Origin: Anisus vortex
Taxonomy: Eukaryota > Mollusca > Gastropoda > Planorbidae
Length of the DNA stretch: 64,000 bases
Assembly: GCA_949126835.1 (NCBI GenBank)
Contig: OX421494.1
Location: 25,566,185-25,630,184 of the forward strand
Reading direction: 5' to 3'
Shown: positions 10,401 to 22,289 of the stretch, one piece after another
How positions within the stretch are numbered: the stretch's first letter is position 1
Layout: every line of letters starts with the position of its first letter
Made by a program: the position numbers and the translations under genes
The notes under the pieces: generated by a model
Seen by the model: the letters and a program-made list of their open reading frames with translations, nothing else
The model's database searches: none
Told to the model about the DNA's origin: nothing

Positions 10401-13400
10401 TTGCCCGCAACAACTACAAATTTTATATTTCGTATAGGACACGAATTTAAACGTGAAGGAGTTTTTTATTTGCCCGCTACAAAATAAATTACCCATTAAA
10501 ACCATTAATCATTACCAATTATAACAATTTAAAAATTGCTCGCTACAAATCAGGACACAAATTAAAACATAAATATATTTTGTTCTATTCATTCATAAAG
10601 TACATTAGCAAACATTGAAATATGAATACGCAAAATTTGATGACGTCATAAAAAAAAGCCTACTTTTCCTGCGCAACTTCGCCGCACCTTTTTGTCTCAT
10701 TTATTTTTAGCGTTATCGATCAAATAATGTTGGATTGGCATTTTTAAAGTGAAACCAAAATTTGTCTTTTTATTTGCGTTTTTGACCAAACTGACCACTG
10801 AGGTCATTTAATTTTTTTTTAAACCTTGACAGTGTCCACCGCAGGAACACAAAGAATATTTGTAGCAAATTTCAAGTCATGCTCTCCAGTATTAAAAAAG
10901 ATTATGCAACATGTACATACATATATACATACCCATACCTTTTGAGATTTTTATATATATATATGATTATAAATGTTTTTGGTATATTACAATACAATTA
11001 GAATCGAAGTCTAGACCAGTTAAGATGTTAACCCAGAGGCTGTTGACTTATTAACAACTATATATAAAAATTGAAAAAATCTGAGGTCTATTACGAGTCG
11101 AAAATACTTCCTAACTTTATAAGTAGATTTGATGTGAGTGGCTGCTTTAATAAAATCAAGAGTTAAAGTAAAAAGTAAAGTATCCCTTACAAATCTTGTT
11201 GGTCCATTGGGCTAATGAAGTAGCATCAACCAGTTTCTATGGGCAAAGCACACAAGTGGCACAATGCCTATCTGCTTTTACTTTTCCACAGCCAATGTCA
11301 TCGTGGGTAGACTTAGAAACACCAACACCCTCCAGACCCTGGAAGAACCTTGGCATTTATTAATCTCTCTAATCTGGATTTAAATCCAAGACCTTCTGAA
11401 TGGCAATCTGAATGTTCTGCCAAGAGTAGTTTCATTGTTTTAAAAGTGAACTTAAGTTCGTATTAAGAAAAACTTTCAATATGTGGAGTAAAAGTGAAGG
11501 GTGCTAGAAAGTGTTATAAATCATTTTGAAAACATGAAGCTTCTCATTGATTAAAATTGTTCCTCTTCTTCTGTTTGTTTATCTTGGATACCTGAACAGT
11601 GCATTGAGTCCTGTGTAAAGAACTGCGGTCGGCGTTTTCACCTCCAGGTTGCCAACAAAGACTTTCTCCACGATTTGATTAAAATTATTGGGCCTAAAAA
11701 TGATCCACCTCAAATAGTACAGGAGAAAGTTCTAAGCATGATCCAGGCATGTATTTTTTTAAATTGAAAATGAAGATTATTTTTCAACTAATGTCAAAAT
11801 ATATAACAGTTCATTCATGATTCATACTTTCAATAGCATAAAAAACATTTGACTAATCCTAAACCTGACTCTATGAAGAATAGTTTTGTTTCAACATATG
11901 TTGTATTATAATAAATTCTAATGATGCTTACATATTGTCAATAATATTATTTCTAATTGTTTCATTTTGACAGACGTGGGCTGATGCATTCCGTGGAAAT
12001 GCAGAACTCAAAGAGGTGGAGAAAGTCTATCAAGAGCTAAAGCTAAAAGGCATTGAGTTCCCCATGACAGATCTCGATAACCTGGCACCCATTCATACGC
12101 CAGCTCGGGTAATTAGCTTTTTTTTTTTTTACATTATAAGTAAGTTCAGAAACTAGAAAAGCACATAGCATACATTTATTGAAGAAAAAATGGTTGCAAA
12201 TAATATGTTTCATTCAATTTATGCTTGACCTTTTTCTACGGGAAAGTATTCCTTTTTATACCATGTTTTTCCATAGGGCTAGTGAAGTAGAATTCACCCG
12301 TTTCTATGGTATACTTGGAGATTGTGTGGCCAGGACAATGCTAAGCCGCAATAACCTTTTCCCCAACTAGTGTCAAGTACCCATCTAGGCTGGGTAGAAT
12401 AAGGGACACTTTCTAGGAACGATTCTTGACCTTAAAACTTGAATTCAAATCATTGACCTTTGGTATGGTAATTTAAACCCACTGCTGCTCCAACACCATG
12501 ACCCCATTTAAATTTTGTTTTCAAAACCAGAATTGAACATTTCTTCCATCTCATGAGTATTTATTTGACTCATACTGTTCAGTTTTCAAAATGTATTTTC
12601 AAATTGTATAGTGCTGTTTTATAATGTTTGAACAAATCCTTATTTAAAGAGTGTTCCTGAGAGAGAACCAGCTGTACTACTTGAAAGGGGAGGCAGTAGC
12701 AGAGGAGTAAGTTGGCTCATTTAAAAAAAAAAAAATTGTTAATTTTTTTACTTATTAAAACTGAAGAAATTTTTTTTTTTAGATTTCATTTTCATTAATT
12801 GTTGTCCCTGTTGGTAAAACAATACAAAATTAAACTCTTTTTTATATAGTAAATTTCTGAATTTCAAAATCTCCTCTTTATATAACCATCAGTATTAACA
12901 ATTATATTGCTTGTGTATCATATATATGTATATGACCAGTAGATTTGTTTACCTTTTCTGCAAAAAGTACTCTAAATAAAATATTGTTGTTCTTAGCAGT
13001 TGCTACAAAGCAATAAAGTATACTTATATTTGTAACATTTTTTGTCCAGAAAAAATATGCAGAACTAGTTAATGAAATGGATGATGAGGTTTGTGCTGTT
13101 GTTACCAAATCATTCTAAGTATTGTCAATTTTACTGTGCTATGCAATGGATGAAAAAAAATCAACGTTCTGCAACAGTTCTAATTCAGTTTTATTGAATG
13201 ATTTAATGGCCAAGTATGTTCTAGCTTGTATAAAAAGAAAGGATTTTATTCCATGTCTTTACAATGGAAGACTTAAATTTCATGTGTTCTGCATGGCATA
13301 GTCTTAACTTTTAGGCAAAAACTTTCTGTTTTTATTATTGTGTTGCAGTATATTTGTAAATACAGCTGAAAAGTTTTCCTAGAAACACATGGCTCCAGTT

Positions 13401-16400
13401 TTGCTTATGCACAAAGTTTCCAGTGAATGAAAAAAAAATTTTTTTTTTTAAGACGCAATTTTTTGGTGTGTTTTTGTTTTCTGTGTAATTCTGTCAAGCT
13501 GGACAGGGCCAATCTTTTCGCTGTGCATGTCGTATTAATAAATTCTCCACATAATGACACAGAAAAGGGAAATAATCACAGATTAATTGAAATCAATTTA
13601 TTTTATATAATAGTAAAAGTGATACCTTTGAATCTGTTTTCAAATTTAGATTTATTTCTATACTTTTAGCATGGTAGAATAATAAAAAAAAATCAACCCT
13701 CTCAAATTGTGATAAAAGAATATTTTGAAATATATCAAACTTAAAGGCTTATTCATCTCTCATAATAAAACAACAAAAGTTTATGACTGAAAATTGAAAA
13801 TTTGATATTTTAAAATTGTGTTTCATGATCTCATCTTCACAGCCACCAGTACAACCGTCACCAGGCTTTGTTCCTGCCGCTGGTTACCCAACTCCAGCAG
13901 GATATATCCCTGCAACAGGTTACCCTCCTGTTCCTTCCTACCCTCCGATTGCTGGGTACCCTCCCGCTGCCGGCTTCCCGCCCACGGGTGGCAGCGGTGG
14001 AGGGCCCCTGACCTCAGAACAGACTACCAAGCTGAGGCGGGAGCTGGACGTGGTGCATGGCAACATCCGTGTCATGAGCGAAATGCTGACGGAGCTTAGT
14101 CCCTCGAGTGTGGACCCTTCAGATCTGGAGTTACTGCAGGAGCTTAACAGAACATGTCGCCAAATGCAATCCCGCATTGTTGAACTATTGAATGAAATAG
14201 CCACAGAAGAAGTCACAAGTAAGAGTTTTGTCTAGGCACAATAGTACTGTGTGTAATGCACAGATAGATAGACCAGGGTTAAAGGCACAATAGTACTGTG
14301 TGTAATGCACAGATAGATAGACCAGGGTTAAAGGCACAATAGTACTGTGTGTAATGCACAGATAGATAGACCAGGGTTAAAGGCACAATAGTACTGTGTG
14401 TAATGCACAGATAGATAGACCAGGGTTAAAGGCACAATAGTACTGTGTGTAATGCACAGATAGATAGACCAGGGTTAAAGGCACAATAGTACTGTGTGTA
14501 ATGCACAGATAGATAGACCAGGGTTAAAGGCACAATAGTACTGTGTGTAATGCACAGATAGATAGACCAGGGTTAAAGGCACAATAGTACTGTGTGTAAT
14601 GCACAGATAGATAGACCAGGGTTAAAGGCACAATAGTACTGTGTGTAATGCACAGATAGATAGACCAGGGTTAAGTCTAGATAGAAAAGGCTTTACTCAT
14701 AGGCTGGGACATTCCAAAAGCACTCAGAGCAAATGAGTACCTATTTTTAGTTGTCAAACAAAATAAACAGGAAACTTATTTTTGTGTGTTGTCCATACCA
14801 TGAATCCTATATGCAGTGATCCAAAGGATCCAAAGTCCCATCTTAAAGGAATTTCGCTGCCTCTATTTTACAAATACATAGTTAGTATTTTGCCATATTT
14901 GAAAAGTTTTGTATTCTCAGTATTGTGTTACACACAGGCTGTTTAGAATACTTATGTATTGAAGGGATTTCCTGTTTAAATTCTTTGATTATTACTAATA
15001 AATAATTGTGGTGTTAAAGATGAAAGATTTTAATTTTTAGACAGGAGTTACCATGATGATTCTTGTGCAGTTAAAATGCAACAATTTTTAGTTTAATTTT
15101 TTAAATAAAAAGAACAGAAATAAGATTGATATATTATTCATAATACATTTGTAAATTCCGGTTACAACTTCTGTATTCTGTCTAAATGAGGAACTTTTAA
15201 AGTATAATGCAAAAAAAAGTCAAATTTTCTTTGTATTATGCTCCTAAATTGAAAGAAAAAAATAATTCCAAAAATAATTGTGAGCCCTTGACAAATGTCA
15301 AGACAAATGTCAAGGAGCCAAGTGCTATTATTGAATCATCCATTTATACTGAATCTAATTGAGTATAATTAAATATTGAACCTGACTGAGAATTGTTCTT
15401 TTTTATTTTTAAGATGATCTCTTGCGAGTTAATGATGATTTAAACAATGTATTCCTACGCTATGAGAGGTTTGAACGCTACCGCACTGGACAGACAGGTC
15501 AGGCCGGAACACCCATGACAGAAGTCACAACCCAAGATACACTACCCCCCTCTTATGACCAGGTGAATTGTCTTTTTTCAATTCAGCCCATTTTTGTGTT
15601 TTTTTCAACAGCTTCCTTTCCACCTAACTACCTTATTTTAAACTCAGCTACTTGGTCATTTATTTCTTAATCTTGCAATGAGGACACTGTGTGTGGAAGA
15701 GGAAACAGTAGCATATATCTTGAGGATATGCCCTTGGCTTGTCAGTTTTTGACAGGAAGATTCGGGAGACCCACTTTCCACTGAGCTCTATAGAGCGTTG
15801 TGCTAAAGAGCAGAGTTAATATCCAGGGCTCTGAGGGACAACTTGACCCAGCTCTCAAACCAAGAGTTAATATCCAGGGCTCTGAGGGACAACTTGACCC
15901 AGCTCTCAAACCAAGAGTTAATATCCAGGGCTCTGAGGGACAACTTGACCCAGCTCTCAAACCAAGAGTTAATATCCAGGGCTCTGAGGGACAACTTGAC
16001 CCAGCTCTCAAACCAAGAGTTAATATCCAGGGCTCTGAGGGACAACTTGACCCAGCTCTCAAACCAAGAGTTAATATCCAGGGCTCTGAGGGACAACTTG
16101 ACCCAGCTCTCAAACCAAGAGTTAATATCCAGGGCTCTGAGGGACAACTTGACCCAGCTCTCAAACCAAGAGTTAATATCCAGGGCTCTGAGGGACAACT
16201 TGACCCAGCTCTCAAACCAAGAGTTAATATCCAGGGCTCTGAGGGACAACTTGACCCAGCTCTCAAACCAATGAGAGTTCAAGTCTAGTCTAATCATAAT
16301 CTGCTAGATTCCTTATTCCCTTCTTAACTCTCTTAAAAAAATAATTTTACAAAGAAATCATATAATCCATGTAAAAAGTTTGACATTTATGAGATTACTA

Positions 16401-19400
16401 AAAGTATCATTATATTAGTCAATATTAGGTGTGTGATTACGTTTGTAGAATCCAATGTTAATTCCTTTTGAAGTTTTTTTTTGTCAATGTGTTTCTTTTT
16501 TAAAACTGTCTAAAATTTTCTAAAGCTTCCCGCTGCAGCAAATCCAAATGTTGGAAATTTAATAGACCTCAGTGATGATGTTGCACCACAGCCTTCTGGT
16601 GTCACTGCACAGTTAGCAGGGTTAAGTAAGTAAAAAAACAACAACTTAAGTTTGTCCTTGCAATAGTTAATGTTACATTGTATGTTAAGTTATTGATGCA
16701 CAATGTTTTATTTTTTTAATTTGACAAAACAGGTATTGGGAACTCAACAGCAAACAACTTACCGCCCTCACAACAGCAGCCCCCTGCAGTCACAGATGAC
16801 TTTGATATGTTTGCTCAATCCAGGCAGTCTTTTGAACAAAATAGACAAGCGCTACCGTGAGTGTACTTGTTGACTGGACTTAGTGACAAACATTTGAAAG
16901 GGTATTATTCGGTGATTTTGCCATTGCAGAAAAAGAACTACAAATTTAGTATTAGATAGTGAAATTGTGTTCAAAGACAAGTAAATATAATGTGACTCCT
17001 GTCTATGATACAGCTATTGTTTGTTGTACTTTTTTTTTACTTTTTATGCTGCTATGATATTAAACGAAAATGCAGAGTATTTTATTATAGTTCTAGTAGC
17101 AGGCTTGAAAATTTTACTGTTCCAATATTGTGACTCTATGCAAATTGACTAGGAATAAGATGTTTATTTTTATTTTTTAAAAATGGTAATAAGTTATAAG
17201 AGCAAAGACCACCTGTTAATGCCTAAGTTATCTGCAATAATTGTTTTTTGGGAGGCTAGATGATATTAAATTCTTAGTTTAGCAATACAACGACCCCAAA
17301 AAGTTTCAGAACCTGGTTTTAGTTCTATGCGTCCATCTTAATACAATCTCATATATAAAAAAATGTATGCTTACCTTGTTTATCTTATTTAAATTGTCAT
17401 AGATCAGTGATTTATATATTTTGTTCCTTCTTTTTTTATGTCACACTTGAATCACTTGTTCCTAAAAGGCCCTTTTGTTTTGTTATTTTCAGTGGAGTGT
17501 TATATGATACACAACAAACAGATACATACGGCGGAAGCTTAAGCCAGGCTGTGAAAGTGAGGACAACAGTAAGTTATCACAATGAAATATATAACACCTA
17601 AGATTAAAATGCATTCCTTAATAAACCCATTGCTAAATTTCAGTCATTTCTTTATTCATTTATTTGCATCAATCACTTTTAGCAAGATACTTTAAAAGTA
17701 AGTTGTTTTCATACTTTTGTTACATATTTCCATTCATTTATTGCCTCATATTACAGGAGGAATTCAAGTTATTTGCTTCATTAATAATCTCTTCTTGTTT
17801 AATGTTCACAATTATTAGAAGACTCCACCATATTATATATAGTATCTACCTTTTAATCAACTTAATGCTTTCATGTTATCCCTACCTTTTCATTTGTTTC
17901 AAAGCAAAACCTGAACAGGAATATATATAAATATTATATTAAATATTATTTCTTAACAAACACAAATTATAATAATACATTTCTAGTTAGTTATGTCAAT
18001 GTAAAAAAAAAAATGTATTTCATGCTACCTTCTTGACAGATGTCAGATGAAGAAACCCTTAAGGTACTGTCTGCAATGCAAATGAAATATACTTTTTGTC
18101 ACTTACAACACAAACATATTATACTAACACTTTAGTTCATTTGTAGCTGTCACTTTTAGTTGGACATGATTTGTTAAGAAGCTGGATTTTTTGTTTCTTC
18201 TCTCTTTGCTTTTTAAGTAATCTTATAATTGTCTCCTTCCTTTCACCCATTTGTTATTGACATATTATTTACATTTGTTTGTTTGGTATGCTTATATGGC
18301 CTAATCTTCTGTATCTCTGTAGTCTTCAAGGTCTTAGTTTACTACTAGTGTTCTATTTTAACAAAATCAACCAAAGAATTTTTAACAATTGGGAGTATAT
18401 TTTGTTATGTAAATTAAATCAAGTAAATATGGAACATTTTTTTTAACAAAGTGATTAATTTTGAATTAAAGAAAAGAAACAATTCTATAAGTTCTGAAAA
18501 AGAACAATCATTTAAAAATTCTTGGTTTTCACCCCAGAATGCGAATAGATTTATCAGAATAATAGATTTATATTATTTTACCCAAATGTTTTGTCTACTT
18601 CCTGATATTTTCTTTTTTTATCCTAGGTTTAGTTTAGTAAAGTTTGTTTTTTAATTTGTCTAACATTTACATGGTAACATTTAATTATAGATAGCACCTC
18701 TGTGGTGGAATGAAGTTCCGAACACAATTAAACAAGCTGACAGTATAGACATTTTTAAAACAATATTTTAAAAAAACTTTTAAAATTGTTTTAATAACAT
18801 GTGGTAGATGTAAAGCGCATTAGAAAACTTTGTTATGAAAAGCGCTATATAAATATCTAATTTGTAATTAAAGTACCAAATAGGTTTTGTGAACAAAACT
18901 ACTAAATAATCAGTCAATTGAAAATAAATATTTAAACTATTTGTTTAGAAATGTAAAATAATTGTTTTGACTATTTGACATATACTTTAGTATACACATT
19001 ACACATTAACCCTGCTGTATAAATCATTTTTTGTAAGAAAGAAAAATGCAGTCTTAAGTATGTAAATATATTTATCTTTATATGTCTATTGAAATATATA
19101 TAATATATAACTAATATACTTTTCATGGATTACAGTTACAAGAAAAAGAAACAGATTATGATGAAATGGAACAGTGGTTGGCAACACATGGTGCAGGAGT
19201 AAGTAATTGAATTCTGTTATTTTTCTAACCTAGACATTTTTACTGTTAAAGTGTTATTGAATGTCTTTAGTTAAAATGACATAGCATTGATATAGCCATT
19301 GTTACATAGATTGGATCATGGGTATTTGTATGTAGATTGGATCATGGGTATTTTTATGTAGATTGGATCATGGGTATTTTTACGTAGATTGGATCATGGG

Positions 19401-22289
19401 TATTTGTATGTAGATTGGATCATGGGTATTTTTACGTAGATTGGATCATGGGTATTTGCACAAAGATTGGATCTTGGGTATTTGCACAAAGATTGGATCT
19501 TGGGTATATGCACATAGATTGGATCATGGGTATTTGCACAAAGATTGGATCTTGGGTATATGCACATAGATTGGATCTTGGGTATTTGCATGTAGATTGG
19601 ATCAGGGGTATTTGCTCAAAGATTGGACCTTGGGTATAGTATATGCACATAGATTGTATCTTGGGTATTTGCATGTAGATTGGATCATGGATATTTGCAG
19701 TAAAAGTAACACATCTAAAAAACAAGGCTTTTATACAAGATGGACTGTGAGAAAACACTGCAAGTGTAAAAGTTCAAATTTACCAAATTGAGAAAAGTAT
19801 GTGACTTTGTTTGATTTTTTATTTTTGTTAAAGCCTTGTTATTGTTTTTTTTTACTTTTCTCTTTATAGGAAGTACAAGGAAAAGCACAGGAGCCTATCA
19901 CAAGTTCAGGTTAGAATTAGTTTTATATCATAATATTTGATAATATGCAAAAATCAATCTTGAGAAGAAAATTTGGCTAGGTGGTCTAGAAATCATTGTG
20001 AATTCTTGTATTAAATCCTTTATCACTTCTAAACCTCAAAAGTGATGTTATCAATGCAAATTTATACTAACCTTTTGACCAAATATTGGTTTGAAATCTA
20101 GATCTAAATCTAGATGTAACATTAAACATAATGGGCTTCTGATCACTAATTGAAGTAGATTAACTAGAATATTTGCTGTAAGAAAATGTGCCAAAATACT
20201 TCTTCTGGGTGTCAGTATCCATCTAGTTGCTTTTAATTCTACTTAGTAACAGCTGAAATAAACATTCTCAAAGATTTTATCTTACTAAACCAAAACATAC
20301 AAAATATTTTATTCATATTTAAGGGTTCTGTGGCTTTTAGTTAATACAAATCATTTATTATAATATTTGAAAGATGATGCAGTAATGTGAGTAGCAGTTT
20401 CTTCTTCTGTCAATAATTATCTGCCATCAAGAATGCATGTTAAATTTTTCATTTTCGGGTGTCACAGAATATGGTTTTTACGTGTAGCAATTATTAACAA
20501 CCTCATTTCAATTTTTTGTTTACTCCAGTGGGCATGAGCTTTTATTTTTTTTTTATATCTAATTAAACAAAATTAATGGGATTTGGGAATGATATGTTTA
20601 GAATTGCTGTATTTAAAATATTATTTAAACAGGATTTTTAAAACTCATTATTGTATACCAAATACCATTTCTATGTGTGCTCTTAAAATGTTTAGTAAAG
20701 CTTCAAAGTTTGTAGGATAAAAATGTTCATTGTTATTTATTAGTATCTAAATGCTTTTCAATGATCATAAGATTGGCAGAATAACACATTCATATATAGG
20801 GTTGCCAGACGTCCGGCAAAAGGAGGACATGTCCTCCTTTTTAACCCCGTGTCCTCCGTCCGACAGGCAAAGCTAAAAACCCTTAAAATGTCCGGCTTTT
20901 GTAATATTTTGTGTTTTGTATGTCAATAGTTTTAGAAATTATTAGTGTACATATTTTTTTCTTTTATTATTTCCTGTCAATAAGCGACTGGGTCGAGTAA
21001 AGAAAAACAAATGAATATTTAGCGGGAAATGTAATGAATTAGATTTTGTAATAAAATGTGGTTAGTTCAATAATTGTCCCGTCTTTTCTTTCCCCACCTC
21101 ACCACCCCTTTATAATATGCACCCTCAAATTTGTCTATGTCGGCAACTATGTCGCAGATTTATTATTAAAAGAAATAGCCGGGGATAGCATCTCCACTGT
21201 TGACTCACATTTACGAGTATAAACAAACGATTAGGGCAAAGGATGCAAGAAAATAATTGAATAGTGTTTTTTTTTTCAGACTCTTGCACTCTTGCATAAA
21301 CAGTGGAGTTTTTGTAAATTTTCAGAATTGCCCAAAAGCAATTTGCTTTTTAGAGTTACAAAAAAAATTATAAAAGATTTTTCTGCATCCCTGGACACAA
21401 TAGTAATGTGGAATCATTTATCATTGATAAACCCTCAATAGACAAAGGAAAGAAACAGACTCTCAGTGAACTCTGTAAATGGCATTATTCTTACAAAGTA
21501 TAACTTTAAAACAGTTTTATGGATTTTACATGCTAACGAGAATCTTCTGCAAAAAGTTGGCTCGTCAGAGAAATATGTTCTCTAATTAATAAAAAATGAT
21601 AATGTATTAATTGTAGATTGACTGTTAATTTTAAAATAGTATTGTTTTGTTGCATTTTGAAAAAATAACTGTCATTGAATTTATATATTTTTTTTACAAG
21701 AGTTTTTCTTGGTCAGTTTACCAATTGATAATTATTGGCAACTATTGTAGTCACATTGTCCTGATTCCTGGTTAAAAACTCATTCAATTGAAACAAATTT
21801 TAATGATTCAAAGTAAACACATAGTAGCCTATGTCCTCCTTTTTGTCCCTCTATGTCCTTTTTGTCTCTCGATGTCCTCTTTTAGGTATGTGTATCTGGC
21901 AACCCTATTCATATAGCAGTATTTAATGGGTGGGAAGAGGGGGGATTTCTTCAGATGTGCTTTACATTATCTTAGTGTTTTCCCCCTGTCATCCTCCTGT
22001 TTTATATTGTCAAATTTTAACACTAGGTGCCACAAGACTGTAAGATTGTCCTGCAAATGTTAGTTTGATAATTTTCCTATTTGATATTATAATAAATAGT
22101 TGTTTTTTTAGCATTAATGACTTCCTATTGTTTGACTTGATAGAGTTTGACAGATTTTTGTCAGAGAGGGCTACAGCAACAGAAAGTGTACCCAGCATCT
22201 CAGCACAGGCAGGAGGGCAAGTCCCTCCTAGAACTACCAGAACACTGCAGAAGAAAGATGAAGATGAGAATCCATTGTTTGCATTATGA
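7443..22289 (+). CDS. TOM1: TOM1-like VHS/GAT endosomal sorting adaptor (16 exons, complete)
   Basis: Exons: 7443-7500, 9559-9643, 10157-10241, 11600-11746, 11974-12108, 12650-12706, 13050-13088, 13843-14218, 15414-15562, 16526-16625, 16733-16856, 17493-17568, 18040-18063, 19136-19198, 19870-19909, 22144-22289; 1704 nt, 567 aa. Phases agree at every junction. Residues about 10-160 form the VHS domain (TWADAFRGN and [15 protein letters not shown] are diagnostic). Residues about 208-254 are a Gly-Tyr-Pro repeat. About 255-345 is the GAT domain ([44 protein letters not shown]). A clathrin-box-like LIDL lies at 389-392, and DDFDMFA and a conserved C terminus (EFDRFL...PLFAL) follow. TOM1 proteins bind ubiquitin, clathrin, Tollip and endofin and sort ubiquitinated cargo at endosomes. 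The ATG fits the family N terminus ([19 protein letters not shown]). Vertebrate TOM1 is near 490 aa; the extra length is mostly the repeat. Oddities: a GC splice donor after exon 4 and a 24-nt exon 13. Confidence 0.94.
8424..8590 (+). mobile_element. tRNA-derived SINE, 3'-truncated (TOM1 intron 1)
   Basis: The head reads like a tRNA gene (GCAGAGCGGCATACC as A-box region, GTTCAAATCC as B box). It is followed by the family body TGGTGAAGGCTAG and TCTGATGG, and stops near TAAAGTAAAGGCAGCTGGG. It is related to the full copies at 38165-38470 and 46745-47020. Confidence 0.75.
9120..9412 (+). mobile_element. 3' end of a CR1/L2-like non-LTR retrotransposon (TOM1 intron 1)
   Basis: One frame reads [14 protein letters not shown] followed by [12 protein letters not shown] and a stop, the usual C-terminal tail of CR1/L2/Jockey-type reverse transcriptase proteins. 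A short 3' UTR ends in (AAGAT)n at 9385-9409, a typical microsatellite tail. The rest of the element is missing (5' truncation). Confidence 0.75.
9830..9960 (-). mobile_element. Degenerate SINE fragment (TOM1 intron 2)
   Basis: GTGTGGAGAG, CAACCAATGTTGAATACCCATCAGA and CAGGAACAAGG align to the body of the reverse-oriented SINE at 46800-46930. Both ends are lost. Confidence 0.5.
10322..10965 (+). repeat. Unclassified dispersed repeat ending in a TA microsatellite
   Basis: It begins with AGCAGGTATGTGCCCGG and ends with tandem ACATAC steps, then TTTTGAGATTTTTATATATATA. Retroelement 3' ends in many invertebrates have this layout (a 'GCAAATTTCAAG' sentence, then CATACATA, then a TA tract). I cannot assign the superfamily. 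Confidence 0.45.
11165..11445 (-). mobile_element. SINE copy, diverged (TOM1 intron 3)
   Basis: Starts with the 3' body (AAGTAAAGTATCCCTTACAAA, TTGGTCCATTGGGCTAATGA, CCAGTTTCTATGGGC) and runs to GGGTAGACTTAGAAACACC and CTGGAAGAA. This is the order of the SINE family in reverse. The tRNA-like head is barely recognisable. Confidence 0.7.
12262..12512 (-). mobile_element. SINE copy, diverged (TOM1 intron 5)
   Basis: Contains CCATAGGGCTAGTGAAGTAG, GATTGTGTGGCCAGGACAATG, CCAACTAGTGTCAAGTACCC and GGCTGGGTAGAATAAGGGACA, followed by the tRNA-like head in reverse (CTTGAATTCAAATCATTGACC, ACTGCTGCTCCAACACC). Confidence 0.78.
14235..14675 (+). repeat. 49-bp minisatellite, nine near-identical copies (TOM1 intron 8)
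   Basis: The unit starts GGCACAATAGTACTG, contains GCACAGATAGATAGACC and ends AGGGTTAAA. It begins 16 bases after the exon 8 splice donor. I see no substitutions between copies, which implies very recent expansion or homogenisation. GTCTAG occurs on both edges of the array. Confidence 0.95.
15672..15811 (+). mobile_element. Degenerate C terminus of an I/Nimbus-type non-LTR retrotransposon
   Basis: One frame reads [20 protein letters not shown], then a stop, then [12 protein letters not shown]. This parallels the zinc-knuckle tail of the better-preserved element at 54410-54560 (CPCETAPENAEHVLQTCPL ... NDKLFGGLEQL). One of the cysteines and the frame are damaged. The 51-bp array follows directly. 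Confidence 0.55.
15812..16270 (+). repeat. 51-bp minisatellite, exactly nine copies (TOM1 intron 9)
   Basis: The unit starts AGAGTTAATATCCAGGG and ends CAGCTCTCAAACCA. Unit starts are spaced 51 apart from 15812 to 16220, and copies look identical. Because 51 is a multiple of three and the unit has no stop in several frames, long open frames appear on both strands. They are by-products of the array. Confidence 0.95.
18690..18866 (+). mobile_element. 3' end of an L2/CR1-like non-LTR retrotransposon (TOM1 intron 13)
   Basis: The frame [20 protein letters not shown] is the typical end of L2/CR1 proteins. It is followed by a 3' UTR ending in AAAGCGCTATATAAATAT, a hallmark tail of this group. Everything upstream is lost. 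Confidence 0.7.
19303..19697 (+). repeat. 26-bp minisatellite, about 15 copies (TOM1 intron 14)
   Basis: The unit is GATTGGATCATGGGTATTTG followed by a six-base variable part (TATGTA, CACAAA, CACATA). Variants are mixed along the array, which argues for an older array with ongoing exchange. It lies about 105 bases downstream of exon 14. Frames on both strands are open by chance. Confidence 0.92.
20797..21907. mobile_element. hAT-type element, 1111 bp, non-autonomous (TOM1 intron 15)
   Basis: Ends are TAGGGTTGCCAGA and its inverse TCTGGCAACCCTA. A perfect 8-bp duplication TTCATATA flanks it (20789-20796 and 21908-21915). Subterminal GTCCTCC words recur near both ends. No transposase frame survives. 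Confidence 0.93.

Noticed and set aside
13818..14216. Alternative frames over the long TOM1 exon
   Set aside because: The GAT-domain frame with matching splice phases is clearly the real one.
14235..14675. Regular array that could suggest CRISPR
   Set aside because: There are no unique spacers between repeats, the unit is contiguous, and the genome is an animal's.
15742..16297. Four overlapping open frames of 143-174 codons on both strands
   Set aside because: All lie on the 51-bp array; a period divisible by three keeps frames open without selection. The region is a TOM1 intron.
19394..19791. Open frames with repeated [14 protein letters not shown] peptides
   Set aside because: Artefacts of the 26-bp minisatellite in TOM1 intron 14.
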